From Pseudomonadota bacterium (GTDB lineage: Bacteria > Desulfobacterota > Syntrophobacteria > Syntrophobacterales > Syntrophobacteraceae): 26,992 nt of DNA. The notes beneath the pieces were generated by a model. That model was not told the DNA's origin and ran no database searches. It saw only the letters and a list, made by a program, of their open reading frames with translations. A program made the position numbers and the translations under genes. The stretch is taken from the NCBI GenBank assembly GCA_023416335.1, contig JAEZHY010000262.1:1-26992 (forward strand), in the 5' to 3' direction. Shown piece after piece: positions 14,846 through 22,782 of this stretch (within the stretch, counting starts at the first letter, position 1; every line of letters starts with the position of its first letter).

Positions 14846-15613
14846 TTACGGGAGCCATTTGTGCATACAAATCATTTCCAGGTCAGGAATCTCCTCTTCG
14901 AAGATGCTGGTCTTTTTTCGGGAGTACGTTCTAAAACCAAAGCGGCTGTAGACGCGCTCAATATTTCGCCCGCGCCAGGAAAGAAATTGCCCGTAGTAGT
15001 GATTTTTCCCCGCTGCTGCAAAATCCCTCTCGAAAACTTTCCACATCTGCATCCCCACTCCCGTACCCCTAAATGCCTTTTCGATGCTGAAATGCATATG
15101 GCCGGCTCCGGGAGGATGCCTTGGTTCCTCTACACACGCCCTGTAAAGGAGCCATCTGGCGAATTTTTCACTCCTTGGATGCGCGGAATACCTCCCCGAG
15201 TACAACCTTAAGGCAACCCCGGCAAGAGCGGCTATTCCTGTCCGTGTTCGGTTCAGAACAAAGCGGGAACTCACTGAAGCAAGCATATACCCGACCACCT
15301 TGTCGGCATTTTCCGCCACGAATGCCCACTCCGGCTCATAGTCCAGATAGGGACCGGTAGCTATGTCGGCAAAAAGCTCCCGGTCCCTGAAAACAACGTC
15401 AATCTTTTCCCCCTGAAATCCGGTATCGCAACATATGCGGCGTACGGCATCCCTGTCCTTTTCCTCATACTGGCGGATGCGGACCACGGAGCCTGGAAAA
15501 GGCACATTTGCAGTGGAATGGATCCTTCCGGAGTTGCACTCGGGATGCGAGGCAAAGGCGGAATTGTTTACGCACTTCTCTCTTTGTTTCGGCCAATGGA
15601 ACATTGGGGTCAC
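14846..15613 (-). CDS. GNAT family N-acetyltransferase
   Basis: This 255-residue frame has a GNAT fold: V-V-R-I-R-Q-Y-E-E-K-D-R-D-A-V (about 43-57), W-A-F-V-A-E-N-A-D-K-V-V-G-Y (about 96-109), and the acetyl-CoA motif F-R-G-T-G-V-G-M-Q-M-W (about 185-195). It ends with a G-F-R-T-Y strand. Such enzymes move an acetyl group from acetyl-CoA to an amine. The frame opens at GTG 15613 and ATG 15604, but neither has a good ribosome binding site and the first about 40 residues lack family sequence. The true start could be a GTG near residue 43. It diverges from the DUF1275 gene. Confidence 0.72.
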   Translation of the reverse strand: MTPMFHWPKQREKCVNNSAFASHPECNSGRIHSTANVPFPGSVVRIRQYEEKDRDAVRRICCDTGFQGEKIDVVFRDRELFADIATGPYLDYEPEWAFVAENADKVVGYMLASVSSRFVLNRTRTGIAALAGVALRLYSGRYSAHPRSEKFARWLLYRACVEEPRHPPGAGHMHFSIEKAFRGTGVGMQMWKVFERDFAAAGKNHYYGQFLSWRGRNIERVYSRFGFRTYSRKKTSIFEEEIPDLEMICMHKWLP

Positions 15614-15857
15614 TGTTCGAAATGGAAAGAATCAAGAAGAATGCCGAGCGCATCCCTGAAGCAATCTAATGAAACGATAAGAGCAAATCGAAACCGCGCA
15701 AGTTTTGTTTCTCATCAGAATGCATGATTATATTCCGGCAGGTGTTTTTCCCAACCAAAGACAGCATGAGTCCCGCGGCGGTATTGTTATTCGACCCATC
15801 CAGGACAATCTCCTTATGCGCAGCCGGCTTGAACATCTTCCAAATATTCCGATCGGT

Positions 15858-16616
15858 ATGGCCCAATGGTTTTGGAAAAAGACACGGGCGGCATTTTTCC
15901 TTTCCTGTGTTGCTGGATTTGTGGACGCGGTTGGCTACATCCAGCTCTATCATCTCTTTATGGGTTTCATGAGCGACAACAGCATAAAAATGGGCATAAG
16001 TCTGGGACTTGGAAGATGGGAGGAGGCAGTTCTGCACCTGTTGCCCATTTTCTGGTTCCTGGTGGGCGTGGGAAGCGGGAGTCAACTTATCGCCTTCCTC
16101 GTCCGCCATAGAGCACGATCCCCCACAGGTCTCATACTCCTGCTCGAGGGGGCTTTGATTGCAGCATATTTTCTCTGCGAAAATCGATTGAGGCCGCAGG
16201 TAGACCTCTTCAATGCATGGAAGGGCATCGGTCAATTCGTCTTTTTGTTGGCGCTGCCAACAGTTGCCATGGGCCTTCAGACGGCGGCTCTGCAAGGTAT
16301 CGGTGGACACTCCGTTCACACGACTTTCATAACAGGGATGCTTACCAGGTTTGCAGAAAGATCGGCTGCCAAGTTGCGGAATAGAGTCGCATCGGGTCCG
16401 TCAACCAGTATGGCCGGTGATTGGGCGAGTGCGGCTCTATCGCCGAACAATCCTCTCTGGCTTGCTCTGCTTTACATGTTTTATGTCGCAGGAGCTGTTG
16501 TGGGTGCATGGGGCCAGCATAGATGGGGGACTATAGTCCTGCTTTCTCCGGTATGTATTCTTCTGGTCTCATTCATATTGGACTTACTCAGTCCGCTCCC
16601 GACTCCCATCGAATGA
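15858..16616 (+). CDS. DUF1275 (YoaK) family membrane protein
   Basis: This 252-residue protein starts at ATG 15858; the frame is open back to 15705, but the family begins about ten residues before the first helix. Six helices are visible. Family marks include F-F-L-S-C-V-A-G-F-V-D-A-V-G-Y (about 12-26), the F-M-S-D-N-S segment, G-L-Q-T-A-A-L-Q and H-T-T-F-I-T-G-M-L-T. DUF1275 proteins are small transporters or permeases of unknown substrate. Start choice is uncertain because the upstream ribosome binding site is weak. It is followed by a 353-base gap. Confidence 0.83.
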   Translation: MAQWFWKKTRAAFFLSCVAGFVDAVGYIQLYHLFMGFMSDNSIKMGISLGLGRWEEAVLHLLPIFWFLVGVGSGSQLIAFLVRHRARSPTGLILLLEGALIAAYFLCENRLRPQVDLFNAWKGIGQFVFLLALPTVAMGLQTAALQGIGGHSVHTTFITGMLTRFAERSAAKLRNRVASGPSTSMAGDWASAALSPNNPLWLALLYMFYVAGAVVGAWGQHRWGTIVLLSPVCILLVSFILDLLSPLPTPIE

Positions 16617-16969
16617 GTGGATTCTTCATCCCGGTAAAATCGTTGCGTGTTGCAGATCCCCTTAATCCTGCCGGATCTTGTTCGTCTGTTCAAAATTACC
16701 GGGATTGCCGCCAATCTTTACCTTTCTTACCCCATTTCACACGTTCCGCCCGATTAATAAAGAAAGCCTGCCTCAAAAAAGGACCTCCGTCATATCGGAC
16801 TACCCGGATCGACGAAGTGCCTGGAAAGGCCCCGGCAAAGCGATCCACCTTCAATTCGAGCATGACCGACCTCAGATAAGCCTCTTGCGCATGAAATTTT
16901 GGACCACGCTTCTGCGGAAGTTCTCGACTTTAAGTTTACAGAATCGTTGCAGACCATAGGAATAGTCAA
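16617..16969. other. Gap without a gene, upstream of the TPP enzyme operon
   Basis: These 353 bases contain no gene that I can support. A seven-base inverted repeat (CCGGTAA 16631-16637 / TTACCGG 16696-16702) with a 58-base loop is present but weak. Close to the next gene is AGGAA (about 16959-16963), a suitable ribosome binding site. A promoter for the 16970 operon must lie here. Confidence 0.4.
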
Positions 16970-18817
16970 ATGACTCACACCGTATCCGACGTCATCGTGG
17001 AAATTCTCCAGGAATGGGGGGTGGACACCATCTTCGGCTTGCCCGGAGACGGTATCAACGGCTTTGTCGAGGCGCTTAGGAAGGCAAAGGACCGCATCCG
17101 CTACATTCATGTTCGCCATGAAGAAACAGCAGCAATGGCTGCAAGCGGTTACGCAAAGTTCACGGGGAAACTCGGCGTATGTTTTGCCACATCAGGCCCG
17201 GGAGCCGTGCACCTCCTGAACGGCCTTTATGACGCCAAACTCGATCAGGCCCCCGTCCTGGCAATCACCGGCATGACTTATCACGACCTGATCGGGACGC
17301 ACTATCTGCAGGACATGAACCAGGACTATCTTTACCAGGACGTTGCCGATTTCAACCAGAGAATCATGGGCCCGGCCCATGCCCGGAACATGGTGGACCT
17401 GGCATGCCGCAGCGCTCTTTCACACCGCTCGGTTTCTCACATTGCCATCCCAATCGATATCCAGACCCAGGACGCTTCCCAGGAGAAGCGTTTCAAAAGG
17501 AACGTCCCGGGGCATACTTCTCAGGCATTCGCCAAACCCGAGAGGCTGCCAGCGGCCGATCTCGTGGCCCGGGCGGTTGAGCTTCTGCGTGGAAAGCAAA
17601 GGATCGTCATTCTCGCAGGAGCGGGGGCGCGCGGGGCACGCGTAGAACTGGAAGAAGTTGCCGAGCGACTGGGCGCACCTATAGTGAAAGCCCTGCTCGG
17701 GAAGGAGGCGGTACCGGACGACAGCCCTTATACGACCGGCGGCACGGGAGTGGTGGGCACGCGCCCGTCCCAGGATGCCTTTGCCAAGGCAGACGCCATT
17801 CTGATCGTCGGGAGTACGATGCCGTACATAGAATTCTTGCCTAAGCCGGATCAGGCAGTGGGCGTGCAGATCGATGACAAACCGGAGCGCATAGGCCTGC
17901 GGTTTCCCGTGGATATAGGGCTCGTCGGTGACGTTCGCGCCACTTTGCGTGTGCTGCTTGAAATACTGCCGCACAATCCGAACCGTGCGTTTCTCGAACA
18001 GGCCCGCCAGGGGATGAAGGAGTGGTGGGAACTCATGGAGGAACGCGGTACCCGGACCGCAAAGCCCATGCACCCCCAGGTGGTGACATGGAATCTGGAA
18101 CAGGTGCTGGCCGATGATGCTATTATCTGCGGTGATTCCGGTACTGTCACTACCTGGATCGCCCGAATGAAACTCCGAGCAAATCAGAGATTCTCGTTCA
18201 GCGGAACGCTCTGCAGTATGGCGGCCGCCCTGCCCTATGCCATTGGCGCCCAGACAGCATTCCCGAACCGTGAGGTGGTTGCGTTCACCGGCGACGGTTC
18301 TCTCAGCATGATGATGGGAGACCTGGTCACGCTTTGCCGGCACCAGCTTCCGGTGAAGGTTATCGTGATCAAGAACAACACACTCGGCCTAATAAAATGG
18401 GAGCAGATGATCTACCTGGGCAACCCGGAATATGGGGTGGACCTCGCGCCCATCGACTTCGTCAAGGTCGCAGAGGCCTGCGGCGCTGTGGGGTTCAGGA
18501 TCGAGGACCCGACGCAGTGCCGCGAACAGTTGCGGGCGGCCTTTGCAACGAAAGGTCCCGTGGTCGTCGAAGCCATGGTCCAGCCCCACGAGCCGCCGAT
18601 GCCCCCCAAGATCACAAAAGATCAGGCAAAGAAACTCGCGACGGCCCTGGCGCGTGGGGAAGTTAATCGAAAGCCCATAGGCCTCCAGATCGGACGCGAC
18701 CTGATCGATGAATTCACCTTCGAGGCGAGTTCATATGGTTTTGTCGAACGCGCAAAGGAAACCATCAAGGAAAAGATCGGACTCGGCGGCGAGAAGAAGG
18801 AAAGCGAGGAAGAGTAG
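16970..18817 (+). CDS. PoxB-like thiamine-diphosphate-dependent enzyme (pyruvate oxidase/dehydrogenase type)
   Basis: This 615-residue protein has the three domains of the acetolactate synthase/pyruvate oxidase family: the N-terminal pyrimidine-binding domain with catalytic Glu in R-H-E-E (49-52), a central Rossmann-like domain (about 195-335), and the C-terminal TPP-pyrophosphate domain with G-D-G-S (441-444) ... K-N-N (468-470). The R-H-E-E-x-A-A-x-A-A-x-G and L-L-N-G-L-Y-D-A-K patterns fit PoxB-type quinone-linked pyruvate oxidase. A long Lys/Glu-rich C-terminal tail follows, in the place where E. coli PoxB has its lipid-binding segment. Pyruvate to acetate plus CO2 is the likely reaction, but another 2-oxoacid is possible. 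Its stop abuts the next start (TAGATG), so they are co-translated. Confidence 0.85.
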   Translation: MTHTVSDVIVEILQEWGVDTIFGLPGDGINGFVEALRKAKDRIRYIHVRHEETAAMAASGYAKFTGKLGVCFATSGPGAVHLLNGLYDAKLDQAPVLAITGMTYHDLIGTHYLQDMNQDYLYQDVADFNQRIMGPAHARNMVDLACRSALSHRSVSHIAIPIDIQTQDASQEKRFKRNVPGHTSQAFAKPERLPAADLVARAVELLRGKQRIVILAGAGARGARVELEEVAERLGAPIVKALLGKEAVPDDSPYTTGGTGVVGTRPSQDAFAKADAILIVGSTMPYIEFLPKPDQAVGVQIDDKPERIGLRFPVDIGLVGDVRATLRVLLEILPHNPNRAFLEQARQGMKEWWELMEERGTRTAKPMHPQVVTWNLEQVLADDAIICGDSGTVTTWIARMKLRANQRFSFSGTLCSMAAALPYAIGAQTAFPNREVVAFTGDGSLSMMMGDLVTLCRHQLPVKVIVIKNNTLGLIKWEQMIYLGNPEYGVDLAPIDFVKVAEACGAVGFRIEDPTQCREQLRAAFATKGPVVVEAMVQPHEPPMPPKITKDQAKKLATALARGEVNRKPIGLQIGRDLIDEFTFEASSYGFVERAKETIKEKIGLGGEKKESEEE

Positions 18818-21800
18818 ATGAAACACGAGCCGTCGCGGACTGAAAAATTGCCTGCCGATCTGATCTCGGAACTGGAAAGCACTGTCCGGGGTGAGGTCCG
18901 CTTCGACAGAGGCAGCCGGGCCCTGTATGCTTCCGATCACTCGATCTATCGCCATATACCTATTGGCGTAGTTATTCCACGGGATGAGGCCGATGTCGAG
19001 GCAACCGTTGCGGCCTGCCGGGCCAGAAACGTTCCCATACTGGGTAGGGGAACCGGCACGAGCCTCAGCGGTCAGACTTGCAATGTTGCCGTCGTGATCG
19101 ACTTTTCGAAATACATGAACCGAATTCTCGAAATCAACCCGGGTGAGCGCTATGCCTGGGTTGAGCCCGGGGTGATCTGCGATCAACTGAGAAAAGAAGC
19201 GGAAAAACACGCTCTGACGTTTGCCCCCGACCCGGCAACGCACAGGTTCTGCTGCCTTGGCGGTATGATAGGCAACAACTCGTGCGGCGCGCACAGCGTG
19301 ATGGGAGGGAAGACAGTAGATAACGTTGAAGAACTCGAGATACTCACATACGGTGGAATGCGCCTGCGTGTCGGCCCAGTTGGTGATGAATTGCTTTTGC
19401 GCCTGAGGGCGGACCAGGGGCAGAAGGGAGAAGTTTTTCGCAGCCTCTATTCTCTACGCGAGCGCTACGCGGCCCGGATCCGGGATCGCTATCCGAAAAT
19501 TCCACGCCGGGTTTCCGGCTATAACCTGGACCAATTGCTCCCGGAAAACGGGTTCCACGTTGCCAGAGCGTTGGTCGGTTCGGAGAGTACCTGTGTACTG
19601 GTTTTGAAGGCAAAGCTGCGGCTCATGCATAGTCCCCGGAAGAAAGTTCTCCTGGTGCTCGGCTATCCCGGGCCGGTCGAGGCCGCTAATGCCGTGCCTG
19701 CTTTACGCGCACAGGGGCCGATCGCCCTTGAGTGTTTTCATTCCAAGGTAATGGAAAATATGGAGCGGAAAGGAAAAAGCCTACCGGGACGCAAGCTCAT
19801 TCCTAAAGGCGATGCCTGGCTTCTCGTCGAATTTGGAGCTGATGACCTGGAATCCGGGGTGGCGAAAGCGAGGGGTGTCCAAAAAAAGATCGAATCTCAA
19901 AAAACGAACACTACCACCGGCGCGGCTCTCCTCACGAAACCCGAAGAACAGGAACTGGTCTGGGAAATTCGGGAATCCGGCGTTGGAGCAAGCCATATCC
20001 CGAGCGTCGAAGAGGCTTACCCCGGCTGGGAAGATGCCGCGGTTAATCCGGAACGGCTGGGCGACTACCTTCGCGAACTCATGGCCCTTCTGGGCCGCTA
20101 TCAATATACCTACACGCTGTATGGCCATTTTGGCGACGGATGCGTTCATACCCGCATCGCCTGGGACCTGAGAACGGCTGACGGGATAAGGAAAATGCGG
20201 TCCTTCATAGAGGAAGCGGCCGATCTCGTAGTGAAGTATGGCGGCTCCATTTCGGGAGAGCACGGAGACGGCCAATCGCGAGCCGAACTCCTGCCTCGTA
20301 TGTTCGGCGATGAACTGGTTGGGGCTTTCCGGGAATTCAAGTCTATCTGGGATCCCGACAATCGCATGAATCCGGGTAAAATCGTCAATGCTTACCGTCT
20401 CGATGAGAATCTTCGGCTCGGCACAGACTACGCCCCTCCGGCCGTCAAGACGGAGTTCAGCTACCCGGACGATCGAGGCAGCTTCGCAAAGGCGACCGAG
20501 CGCTGCTTCGGTATTGGCAAGTGCCGTCGCCTGGAGGAAGGCACCATGTGCCCGAGCTTTCGGGCAACACGGGAAGAGAAACACACCACCCGCGGCCGCA
20601 CCCGCCTGCTTTTTGAGATGATGCGGGGAGAGGTGATCGTAGACGGATGGAAAAGCGAGGAGATCAAGGAAGCCCTCGATTTGTGCCTCGCCTGCAAGGG
20701 CTGCAGGGGTGACTGCCCGGTATCGGTTGATGTCGCAACCTATAAGGCCGAGTTTCTCTCCCACTACTATGAAGGCCGAATTCGACCGCCCCAGGCTTAT
20801 GCTATGGGATACATCTACAGGTGGGGGCAACTCGGTTCGATAAGTCCGGGGTTTGCAAACCTTTTCCTGCAGAACAAGACTTTCGCCAAAATGTTCGGTT
20901 TTACTGAAAAGCGGAACATGCCCGGTCTGGCCCGGGAAACTTTCCAGCGTTGGTGGGCCCGCAGAGGCAGACCGCTTGCAGCCCCCAAAAGACGGCGCAT
21001 AATCCTCTGGCCCGACACCTTCAATAACTATTTTTGGCCCCAGACGGCTCGCTCAGCCGTCGAAGTCCTTGAGTCCCTGTCATACGACATCGATGTCCCC
21101 GGCGAAAAGCTCTGCTGCGGACGACCTCTTTTCGACTTCGGTTTGATCGATGATGCGCGCAAGAATCTTCAGAAGATCCTCGACGTGCTGCGTCCGAGCA
21201 TACGTTCGGGCATTCCGGTCGTTGGCCTTGAGCCGAGCTGTGTTTCCGTTTTTCGCCTGGAAATGATGGATCTATTCCCCCATAATGAAGATGCGCGCCG
21301 CTTGAGCGAGCAGGTATTTACGCTCGCCGAATTTCTCCATTCGGAAAGCGACCTTGCCCTCCCCCACATGGAAGGAACAGCAGTCCTCCACGGTCACTGT
21401 CATCAAAAAGCGATGGCTACCATCGACCCCGACCGCAGAATCCTCGAGGCCTTAGGACTCCAGGTCCTAACACCCGACACGGGGTGCTGCGGGATGGGAG
21501 GCTCAATGGGCTGGGAAGCCGAAAAAGTGGATATTTCCCTCGCAATTGGAGAGCTTGTCATATTTCCGCTGGTACGATCCCTTTCCCTGGACACTCTTGT
21601 CGTAGCCGATGGCTTCAGCTGCCGAAGCCAGATCGAACACGGCGCCCAGCGGCGGCCGCTGCATTTAGCAGAGGTGTTCCGAATGGCACAGGACACCCCA
21701 AAAGTCGGCATATACCCGGAACAGCGTTTCCTGCCTCAACCGGCAAAACCCTCTACGAAAGAGATAGCCGCATGGGCGCTGTCAGGCGGGTCGATTGCCG

Positions 21801-21844
21801 CGGCTCTCTTCTGGGCCGTGTTACTTAGAAAGGACCGCGATTAG
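18818..21844 (+). CDS. FAD-binding oxidoreductase fused to 4Fe-4S and CCG domains (YdiJ / GlcD-GlpC type), membrane anchored
   Basis: This 1008-residue protein combines a PCMH-type FAD domain (about 35-265; G-R-G-T-G-T-S-L-S-G-Q at 76-86), the FAD-linked oxidase C-terminal domain with H-F-G-D-G (437-441) and S-G-E-H-G-D-G (479-485), and a 4Fe-4S domain (C563, C569, C578; CLACKGCRGDC at 623-633). Two CCG-type repeats follow (C-C-G at 766-768 and 890-892, plus H-G-H-C-H-Q-K at 858-864). It ends with one helix (about 983-1003) and a K-D-R-D tail. YdiJ-like enzymes oxidise 2-hydroxyacids (2-hydroxyglutarate, lactate, glycolate) and pass electrons to quinone. The helix fits membrane-quinone coupling. 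Gene abuts the PoxB-like gene, with GAGGAAGAG as its ribosome binding site in that gene's end. Confidence 0.9.
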   Translation: MKHEPSRTEKLPADLISELESTVRGEVRFDRGSRALYASDHSIYRHIPIGVVIPRDEADVEATVAACRARNVPILGRGTGTSLSGQTCNVAVVIDFSKYMNRILEINPGERYAWVEPGVICDQLRKEAEKHALTFAPDPATHRFCCLGGMIGNNSCGAHSVMGGKTVDNVEELEILTYGGMRLRVGPVGDELLLRLRADQGQKGEVFRSLYSLRERYAARIRDRYPKIPRRVSGYNLDQLLPENGFHVARALVGSESTCVLVLKAKLRLMHSPRKKVLLVLGYPGPVEAANAVPALRAQGPIALECFHSKVMENMERKGKSLPGRKLIPKGDAWLLVEFGADDLESGVAKARGVQKKIESQKTNTTTGAALLTKPEEQELVWEIRESGVGASHIPSVEEAYPGWEDAAVNPERLGDYLRELMALLGRYQYTYTLYGHFGDGCVHTRIAWDLRTADGIRKMRSFIEEAADLVVKYGGSISGEHGDGQSRAELLPRMFGDELVGAFREFKSIWDPDNRMNPGKIVNAYRLDENLRLGTDYAPPAVKTEFSYPDDRGSFAKATERCFGIGKCRRLEEGTMCPSFRATREEKHTTRGRTRLLFEMMRGEVIVDGWKSEEIKEALDLCLACKGCRGDCPVSVDVATYKAEFLSHYYEGRIRPPQAYAMGYIYRWGQLGSISPGFANLFLQNKTFAKMFGFTEKRNMPGLARETFQRWWARRGRPLAAPKRRRIILWPDTFNNYFWPQTARSAVEVLESLSYDIDVPGEKLCCGRPLFDFGLIDDARKNLQKILDVLRPSIRSGIPVVGLEPSCVSVFRLEMMDLFPHNEDARRLSEQVFTLAEFLHSESDLALPHMEGTAVLHGHCHQKAMATIDPDRRILEALGLQVLTPDTGCCGMGGSMGWEAEKVDISLAIGELVIFPLVRSLSLDTLVVADGFSCRSQIEHGAQRRPLHLAEVFRMAQDTPKVGIYPEQRFLPQPAKPSTKEIAAWALSGGSIAAALFWAVLLRKDRD

Positions 21845-21909
21845 CAGGCAGGCTTTCTTTTCATGAGCCTTCGACCTCAAACTGCTTCCCGTCTTGAAGG
21901 CAATGAGAA

Positions 21910-21938
21910 TTGACATAGAATTCACGATGTTTATCGAT
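21910..21938 (+). promoter_or_regulatory. Possible sigma-70-type promoter for the DUF4142 gene
   Basis: A perfect TTGACA (21910-21915) is followed after 16-18 bases by TATCGATA, a weak -10 match (21932-21939). It lies about 150 bases before the gene start at 22091. The -35 box is convincing, the -10 is not. Confidence 0.4.
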
Positions 21939-22090
21939 AACTTAGGAAGAGCAATTCAGAGAAGGACGGGGAATCCCAGATTTCAACTGCAAAAGTCAAA
22001 AAATTCCGGTGAAAGAATTTCAGGAGAAAGCTGTATCCATCTGTGATGAACTCCGTCCTCTCGACCAGAAGATGAAAGGAGTTCAGAAAA

Positions 22091-22714
22091 ATGAGATTGC
22101 CGAAAATGATAATCGGAGCACTGGCAGCTTGTTCGATGCTTGTTGCAGTGCCCGTCGTGCATGGACAGGCGGTTACCCGCAAGACACCATTCAACTTTCA
22201 CGACAAGCAGTTCCTCCAGTATGCAACTCAGGACGCGATGGGCGAGTTGGCAATCGCTCAGCTGGCCGAGCAAAAGGGAACAACACCGGATGTCAAAAAT
22301 ATTGGTCAACAGATGTCTCAAGTCACCCAGTCGGAAATTCACCAGTTTAGGCAATTGGCCGACCAAGAAGGAATTTCCCTGCCGCAGCAAATGCAGGGGG
22401 AAGCTCAACGACGATTGAACGACCTCCAGCAACTCAGTGGTCGGGACTTTGACAAAGCCTTTGCGCAATATGCCGTGCAAGGCCACCAGGACAATTCTCT
22501 TCACAGCTTCCGAGATGAACTCAAAGACGGAAGAGATCCAAACATAAAACAGTTCGCGCAAAACCATCTGCCGAGACTGGCACAACTCAATCAGCAAATT
22601 GCCCAGCTCGGCGACGAGTATGGAATAGCCCTTAAACGAGGCGAGCGTTATCCCAGCCCGGCCAATACGGGAAGTTCGGATTATCAATGGAACGAAAGGA
22701 ATAGAGGTAAGTAA
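22091..22714 (+). CDS. Secreted DUF4142 family protein
   Basis: This 207-residue protein has a signal peptide (about 1-26, ending V-V-H-G-Q-A). A helical DUF4142 domain follows (about 36-180) with F-L-Q-Y-A-T-Q-D-A-M-G-E-L-A-I-A-Q-L-A and a second long helical part with F-D-K-A-F-A-Q-Y-A-V-Q-G-H. The fold is a ferritin-like helix bundle in the family, but no di-metal ligand set is evident. Gln-rich C-terminal tail. AAGGAG precedes the ATG at good spacing. DUF4142 proteins are periplasmic and often associated with stress genes; the function is unresolved. It converges on ftsH, with a strong hairpin between the stops. Confidence 0.88.
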   Translation: MRLPKMIIGALAACSMLVAVPVVHGQAVTRKTPFNFHDKQFLQYATQDAMGELAIAQLAEQKGTTPDVKNIGQQMSQVTQSEIHQFRQLADQEGISLPQQMQGEAQRRLNDLQQLSGRDFDKAFAQYAVQGHQDNSLHSFRDELKDGRDPNIKQFAQNHLPRLAQLNQQIAQLGDEYGIALKRGERYPSPANTGSSDYQWNERNRGK

Positions 22715-22731
22715 CCCGTCTGACATGTCAA

Positions 22732-22767
22732 CAGCCCGTACCTGATCGAAAGATCCGGTACGGGCTG
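22732..22767. terminator. Strong hairpin between convergent genes, likely bidirectional terminator
   Basis: CAGCCCGTACC (22732-22742) pairs perfectly with GGTACGGGCTG (22757-22767). Inside it GATC (22744-22747) pairs with GATC (22752-22755) around a GAAA tetraloop. That gives 15 paired bases with one internal mismatch. There is no clear T-run on either side, so termination may need protein help, or it may protect RNA 3' ends. It sits between the DUF4142 and ftsH stops. Confidence 0.7.
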
Positions 22768-22782
22768 ACATTCCTTAGAGCC

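Noticed and set aside
15666..16319. Open frame of 217 codons on the minus strand
   Set aside because: It is antisense to the DUF1275 gene, whose membrane helices and family motifs are clear.
17420..18343. Open frame of 307 codons on the minus strand
   Set aside because: It is antisense to the PoxB-like gene and shows no protein family features.
19781..20830. Long open frame (349 codons) on the minus strand
   Set aside because: It lies wholly inside the FAD/4Fe-4S oxidoreductase gene, whose motifs are complete. The antisense translation has no recognisable domain, and long antisense frames are common in GC-rich genes.
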